Shown here: positions 15,347 to 15,487 of the stretch, piece by piece
Layout: each line of letters starts with the position of its first letter
Position numbering within the stretch: position 1 is the first letter of the stretch
Assembly (NCBI GenBank): GCA_022567775.1
Contig: JADFGH010000006.1
Location: 1-15,487 of the forward strand
Direction: 5' to 3'
Length of the DNA stretch: 15,487 nt
Source: Pseudomonadota bacterium
GTDB taxonomy: Bacteria; Pseudomonadota; Gammaproteobacteria; Steroidobacterales; Woeseiaceae
Translations under genes and position numbers: made by a program
The notes under the pieces: model-generated
What the model was told of the DNA's origin: nothing
Database searches by the model: none
The model's input: only the letters and a program-made list of their open reading frames with translations

Positions 15347-15487
15347 TTTGGGTCGGCAGCGGCCCCTCGCAATCCTACCAGTTCAATGGCCGCTAACGGG
15401 ATGCGATTTCAGCCGGTCGATGCAACACATTGGCTAAGCGTACTGCGGTCGATTGCTTGCATTTGCAAGCTATTCATGGCACGGCTG
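15347..15487. other. non-coding 5' flank of the truncated hydrolase with a 16-bp palindrome
   Basis: No gene is seen in this last stretch. It contains a perfect short inverted repeat, GCTTGCATTTGCAAGC (15455-15470, 7-bp arms, 2-base loop), about 160 bases before the hydrolase ATG. It could be an operator for a dimeric regulator of the hydrolase or of a gene outside the window. No convincing -10/-35 pair for the hydrolase was found. Confidence 0.35.

Noticed and set aside
1..15487. CRISPR array, tRNA or rRNA genes, prophage or toxin-antitoxin system
   Set aside because: No regularly spaced repeats, no cloverleaf or rRNA-like sequence, and no matching protein families were found on either strand by reading.

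Overview
The window reads as chromosomal DNA of a gammaproteobacterium. The evidence is the gene order holA-nadD-rsfS-rlmH-maf-rng-yhdP-nitrilase-tldD, which is a known gammaproteobacterial block (the Xanthomonas-like arrangement), together with a GTAGGAGCGGC-type REP palindrome and an ExeA-like ATPase carrying an FHA domain. Composition looks moderately GC-rich by eye. I cannot name a genus; a marine or sediment lineage near Xanthomonadales/Woeseiales is a guess.

Layout, left to right. (1) 1-938: 3' part of purK (purine synthesis), plus strand, cut by the window edge, with an in-frame TAA at positions 3-5. (2) 1009-2217: AAA+ ATPase of the ExeA/GspA type fused to a C-terminal FHA domain, plus strand. 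It converges on a 73-residue two-helix membrane protein (2488-2267, minus). Both genes take their TAG stop codon from the two arms of one perfect 21-bp inverted repeat (2214-2270). (3) 13512-2537, minus strand: a tightly packed housekeeping run. holA (clamp loader delta), nadD (NAD synthesis), rsfS (ribosome silencing), rlmH (23S rRNA methylation), maf (nucleotide pyrophosphatase), rng (RNase G), yhdP (AsmA-like envelope lipid transport), a Nit1-type amidase and tldD (metalloprotease). Gaps are -4 to 39 nt except at rsfS/rlmH, where a 159-bp imperfect palindrome has been inserted, and holA/Trm112 (63 nt). (4) 13839-13576: a Trm112-like small protein, minus strand, divergent from a MerC-domain membrane protein (13988-14383, plus). 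The shared intergenic region holds an extended -10 promoter overlapped by a Zur-box-like sequence. (5) 14384-15487: an accessory patch of insertion-sequence debris. It has a 36-bp palindrome, a 190-bp element with 20-bp perfect terminal inverted repeats, a fragment resembling the left end of an IS3-type element, and a secreted metallo-beta-lactamase-fold hydrolase truncated exactly at that fragment.

The housekeeping block links replication, NAD supply, ribosome maturation, RNA decay and envelope maintenance, probably through co-transcription rather than shared biochemistry. I do not see a complete undescribed system (no CRISPR array, toxin-antitoxin pair, phage or biosynthetic cluster). The most unusual signals are non-coding: three different families of palindromic or inverted-repeat elements, two of which overlap host stop codons, and a candidate zinc-responsive promoter in front of merC.
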